Positions 61,525-64,000 of a stretch of 64,000 nt of DNA are shown piece by piece (within the stretch, counting starts at the first letter, position 1; each line of letters begins with the position of its first letter). This stretch comes from Terriglobia bacterium (GTDB lineage: Bacteria > Acidobacteriota > Terriglobia > Bryobacterales > Bryobacteraceae): the NCBI GenBank assembly GCA_025363475.1, contig JANYDS010000027.1, positions 95,872 to 159,871 on the forward strand, in the 5' to 3' direction. The notes under the pieces were generated by a model. The model was not told the origin of the DNA. It saw only the letters and a program-made list of their open reading frames with translations, and did no database searches. A program made the translations under genes and the position numbers.

Positions 61525-61794
61525 GTGAGTGCCGTCATGGCCGTCTATGGTTTCGGAAGCGCGCTCGTTTTGCAGCAGCCCGAAAATTACGTCGAGGTGC
61601 GGCTGACGCTCGCGCGCTATCTGGCTCTCGCTATCGAGTTCGAACTTGCTGCGGACATCCTTTCAACTGCGATTGCACCGAGTTGGGATCAAATCGGAAA
61701 ATTAGGCGCAATCGTGGTAATCCGCACCGGACTCAACTATTTCCTCATGCGTGAAATGAAAGAGGAGCGGATGAAAGATGCAGCGGAATCGTAG
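61525..61794 (+). CDS. DUF1622-like membrane protein, probably N-terminally truncated
   Basis: The 89-residue product from GTG 61525 contains YVEVRLTLARYLALAIEFEL, AADILSTAIAPSWDQIGKLG and IRTGLNYFLMREMKEE, matching the DUF1622 family of small membrane proteins. The family normally has an additional N-terminal membrane helix, which here appears replaced by the preceding fragment. The gene may be non-functional. Downstream there is a 72-bp gap to the glucokinase. Confidence 0.62.
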   Translation: MSAVMAVYGFGSALVLQQPENYVEVRLTLARYLALAIEFELAADILSTAIAPSWDQIGKLGAIVVIRTGLNYFLMREMKEERMKDAAES

Positions 61795-61866
61795 GACAGC
61801 TCGGCGGAGCGGCAGGGCGGGATGGAATGATTCCGCCATTGGGGCCAAATTCTGGAGAACTTAATT

Positions 61867-62583
61867 ATGAACGTACTGGCTATTGATACCGGCGGAACGC
61901 ATGTAAAAATCCTTGCCACGGGTGAGAAAGTTCATCGGGAATTTCCTTCCGGTCCGAGGATGACGGCCGTACGGATGGTCGCTGCCATCAAGGAACTCGC
62001 TGGGGATTGGAAGTATGACGCCGTATCCATTGGCTATCCCGGACTCGTGGTCCATGGGCACACGGTTTTGGAGCCGCACAACCTCGGGCCGGGTTGGGTC
62101 GGATTTGATTTCGCCACTGCGTTCAAACTCCCGGTCAAGGTCATCAATGATGCGGCCATGCAGGCATTTGGCAGCTACCAGGGCGGCAAGATGCTGTTCC
62201 TTGGCTTAGGCACCGGTTTGGGTTCCGCCATGATCGTAGACGGCCTGATCGTGCCTATGGAACTCGCCCACCTGCCTTACAAAAAGGGAACTTCCGAAGA
62301 TTATGTGGGGATTCGTGGACTGAAGAAGCACGGCAAGAACAAATGGCGGTGACATGTTGTTGACGTGGTGTGCCGTCTGGTTGCAGCCCTCGAACCGGGT
62401 GACGTGGTCCTGGGCGGAGGCAATGTCGTGAAACTGCATGAGTTGCCTCCCGGCTGTCGTGCCAGCGACAACGCGAGCGCATTCACGGGCGGATTTCGCC
62501 TTTGGGCTGATGCGGAGGGCGAGCGACGCCCGCGTAAGAAGATTCCGCGCCCTTCGGCAAAGAGAAGCAGAGCGCGTTCATGA
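61867..62583 (+). pseudogene. ROK-family (polyphosphate) glucokinase interrupted by an in-frame TGA
   Basis: From ATG 61867 (GGAG at 61854-61857) the frame encodes a ROK kinase: AIDTGGTHVKILATGE (phosphate binding), SIGYPGLV, HNLGPGWVGFDF, VINDAAMQAFGSYQGG and FLGLGTGLGSAMIVDG. A single TGA at 62350-62352 stops it after KKHGKNKWR. The same frame continues with HVVDVV, ALEPGDVVLGGGNVVKLHEL and NASAFTGGFRLW, the expected C-terminus, to 62583, for about 238 residues in all. The stop could arise from an Arg CGA codon. Whether the protein is lost, split or made by readthrough is open. Confidence 0.82.
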
Positions 62584-62618
62584 ACCTCTCAAATTCTGTG
62601 ACGAAAAAGGAATCAACA

Positions 62619-63635
62619 ATGCAAATCGGAATGTTTGGACTGGGCCGGATGGGTGGCGATATGGTTCGAAGGCTGATCAAAGGCGGCCATGAGTGCGTGG
62701 TCTTTAACCGGTCTCCGCAAAAGGTGGAGGAATTGGTAAAAGAGAAGGCGGTCGGCGCATCGTCGCTCGCCGATTTTGTGCAGAAACTCCAGAAGCCGCG
62801 GGCAGTTTGGTTGATGCTGCCGGCTGCGGTAGTGGACGACTGCATCGCCGACCTGTTGCCCTTGCTGGAGTCCGGTGACATCCTGATTGACGGCGGGAAT
62901 TCCTGCTATGTGGATGACATCCGGCGCACAAAGGAACTTGCGCTGAAGGGAATTCACCATGTGGATGCGGGAACAAGCGGCGGTGTCTGGGGGTTAAAAC
63001 GCGGCTACTGCATGATGATCGGCGGCGACAAAAGCGTGGTCGAGCATCTCAATCCCGTCTTCGCCACGCTCGCGCCCGGTAGCGGCGACATTGCGCGTAC
63101 CAGCGGGCGAGAGAAGCTCGGCGGCACCTCGGAGCAGGGTTACCTGCATTGCGGTCCGAACGGTTCCGGCCATTTCGTGAAGATGGTGCATAACGGTATC
63201 GAGTATGGCCTGATGGCCGCTTATGCCGAGGGGCTGAGCGTCCTGCGCGCGGCCAACATCGGCAAGCAACAGGACGCTCACGACGTAGAGACGACGCCTC
63301 TCCGTAATCCAGAGCACTACCAATATGACCTCAATCTGGGCGATGTTGCCGAGGTCTGGCGGCGCGGGGGCGTCATCTCCTCATGGCTGCTGGACTTGAC
63401 TGCGGAGGCGCTGACAAAAGATTCCAGCCTTGCCCAATTCGCGGGCCGGGTGTCGGATTCCGGCGAAGGCCGATGGACGATACAGGCCGCCATTGATGAA
63501 GGTGTTCCCGTGCCAGTATTGAGCACAGCGCTCTATTCGCGATTCGCCTCGCGCGGCGTAGCCGACTTCCAGGGCAAAGTGCTCTCTGCGATGCGCTACG
63601 GGTTCGGCGGCCATCTGGAGAAGTCCGCGAAATGA
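62619..63635 (+). CDS. gnd: 6-phosphogluconate dehydrogenase, short NAD-type (decarboxylating)
   Basis: The 338-residue enzyme has MQIGMFGLGRMGGDMVRRL, with cofactor motif GLGRMG, then VVFNRSPQKVEEL, LIDGGNSCYVDDIRR, GTSGGVWGLKRGYCMMIGGD and the catalytic Lys/Asn region HFVKMVHNGIEYG. The cofactor loop after beta2 (FNRSPQ) and the short length indicate the NAD-preferring YqeC/GndA-type family. It converts 6-phosphogluconate to ribulose-5-phosphate. ATG 62619 has AAAGGA (62606-62611) 7 nt before it. An upstream ATG (62580) is less likely. Pairing with a glucokinase suggests glucose use through the pentose phosphate route. Confidence 0.93.
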   Translation: MQIGMFGLGRMGGDMVRRLIKGGHECVVFNRSPQKVEELVKEKAVGASSLADFVQKLQKPRAVWLMLPAAVVDDCIADLLPLLESGDILIDGGNSCYVDDIRRTKELALKGIHHVDAGTSGGVWGLKRGYCMMIGGDKSVVEHLNPVFATLAPGSGDIARTSGREKLGGTSEQGYLHCGPNGSGHFVKMVHNGIEYGLMAAYAEGLSVLRAANIGKQQDAHDVETTPLRNPEHYQYDLNLGDVAEVWRRGGVISSWLLDLTAEALTKDSSLAQFAGRVSDSGEGRWTIQAAIDEGVPVPVLSTALYSRFASRGVADFQGKVLSAMRYGFGGHLEKSAK

Positions 63636-63645
63636 GCAGAGACCA

Positions 63646-64000
63646 ATGAACGTCAGTGGGTCGCACGCCGCCGGGATCAGCACTCCCCCTTTGACGCCGA
63701 GCCACCGGGCACCAACGGTTTCGACTATGCAGGACTACCACGAGCTTCGCAACGGCGCGGCCTGGCTGGACGTTTCAGGGCGGGGCAAAATCCGGGTGAC
63801 GGGACCGGACCGGGCACGCCTCCTGCACGCCATGACGCGGGCGCGGAAAGCGGCTTCTAAAGAATCGGAATTCTCACTGGCCGGCAATTCGCCCGACAGA
63901 TGGGGCCGATTAACGAAACCTCGCGATTGTTTCACAGCACTCCCTCGGGTCAGGTTGCCGGGGGCTCACCTTTGGCGAAATGTTCATCTTCGTCGCGGCG
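63646..64000 (+). pseudogene. GcvT/YgfZ-like folate-binding protein fragment at the window edge
   Basis: The frame contains YHELRNGAAWLDVSGRGKIR and VTGPDRARLLHAMT, the N-terminal signature of GcvT/YgfZ folate-binding proteins. Homology stops at about 63837. The remaining residues to the edge (ARKAASKESEF, then RLTKPRDCFT) do not resemble the family. The 27 residues before ATG 63727 also look unrelated. It is likely a broken gene. The part beyond 64000 is not visible. Confidence 0.5.

Noticed and set aside
61341..61754. 137-residue plus-strand ORF as one gene
   Set aside because: Only its first third looks like a protein family. The rest is an alternative frame over the DUF1622-like gene.
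62350..62352. Selenocysteine at the glucokinase TGA
   Set aside because: The position corresponds to a basic stretch (KNKWR, then HVV), not to a redox site, and I see no convincing bacterial SECIS hairpin directly after it.
1..64000. CRISPR arrays, transposases, rRNA genes
   Set aside because: No regularly spaced direct repeats with unique spacers, no transposase-like ORF and no rRNA sequence were seen in reading through the window.

Overview
The window looks like chromosomal DNA of an acidobacterium, probably of the Solibacter/Bryobacter group (inference from gene content, no 16S present). The clues are secreted heme-c/copper-monooxygenase-like and PQQ-dehydrogenase proteins, a tannase/feruloyl-esterase, several secreted families common in that phylum, an ECF sigma factor of the type normally paired with a Ser/Thr kinase, many Ala-Gly-Pro-rich secreted proteins, a PEP-CTERM protein and a fairly high GC content.

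Layout. 1-3310: peptidase, CHASE2 histidine kinase and response regulator in a minus-strand run. 3311-8642: plus-strand genes for secreted redox proteins (heme-c/PHM-like oxidase, Ig-like protein, PQQ dehydrogenase) with hairpin terminators between them, and one small LEA-like protein. 8714-10826: VOC protein and Old Yellow Enzyme reductase. 10953-12803: two paralogous PH-like membrane proteins, the second frameshifted, flanking an ECF sigma factor and a stub of its kinase. 12860-13790: a decayed NHL-propeller gene. 13870-16347: tannase-family esterase and a B3-type metallo-beta-lactamase-like enzyme. 16481-41625: a large surface-polysaccharide locus. 41665-47369: MFS transporter, HigBA toxin-antitoxin, tRNA-Cys, CocE hydrolase, a GT4 and a YggS protein. 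47462-59000: arginine decarboxylase, tRNA-Leu and a set of secreted or metabolic proteins including a quinohemoprotein dehydrogenase. 58883-64000: a decayed edge with a truncated methyltransferase, a 3' fragment of a tRNA gene with its terminator, several gene remnants, a glucokinase with an internal stop, 6-phosphogluconate dehydrogenase and a GcvT/YgfZ fragment.

The polysaccharide locus contains the parts of a Wzx/Wzy-type pathway. A WbaP-like phosphotransferase starts the lipid-linked unit. WecG-, GT4- and GT2-type transferases extend it. Gmd and Fcl supply GDP-L-fucose. An acyltransferase and FkbM-type methyltransferases may decorate it. A flippase, two O-antigen-ligase/Wzy-like proteins and a Wzc-type tyrosine kinase with a Tyr-rich tail complete export and chain-length control. 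A CpsB-type phosphatase at the other end of the locus is the likely partner of the kinase. No Wza-like outer-membrane exporter and no exosortase are visible here.

The least explained items are: a pair of adjacent, related membrane proteins with cytoplasmic winged-helix-like tails, in an operon with a membrane glycosyltransferase (24053-26761); a 10.5-bp phased GGGTT array, which reads as a 7-residue repeat in a short ORF coupled to a glycosyltransferase (21649-21963); nested palindromes and a promoter with an initial-transcript hairpin ahead of the heme/copper oxidase (3434-3607); and the tRNA fragment marking an old recombination point (60135-60195).
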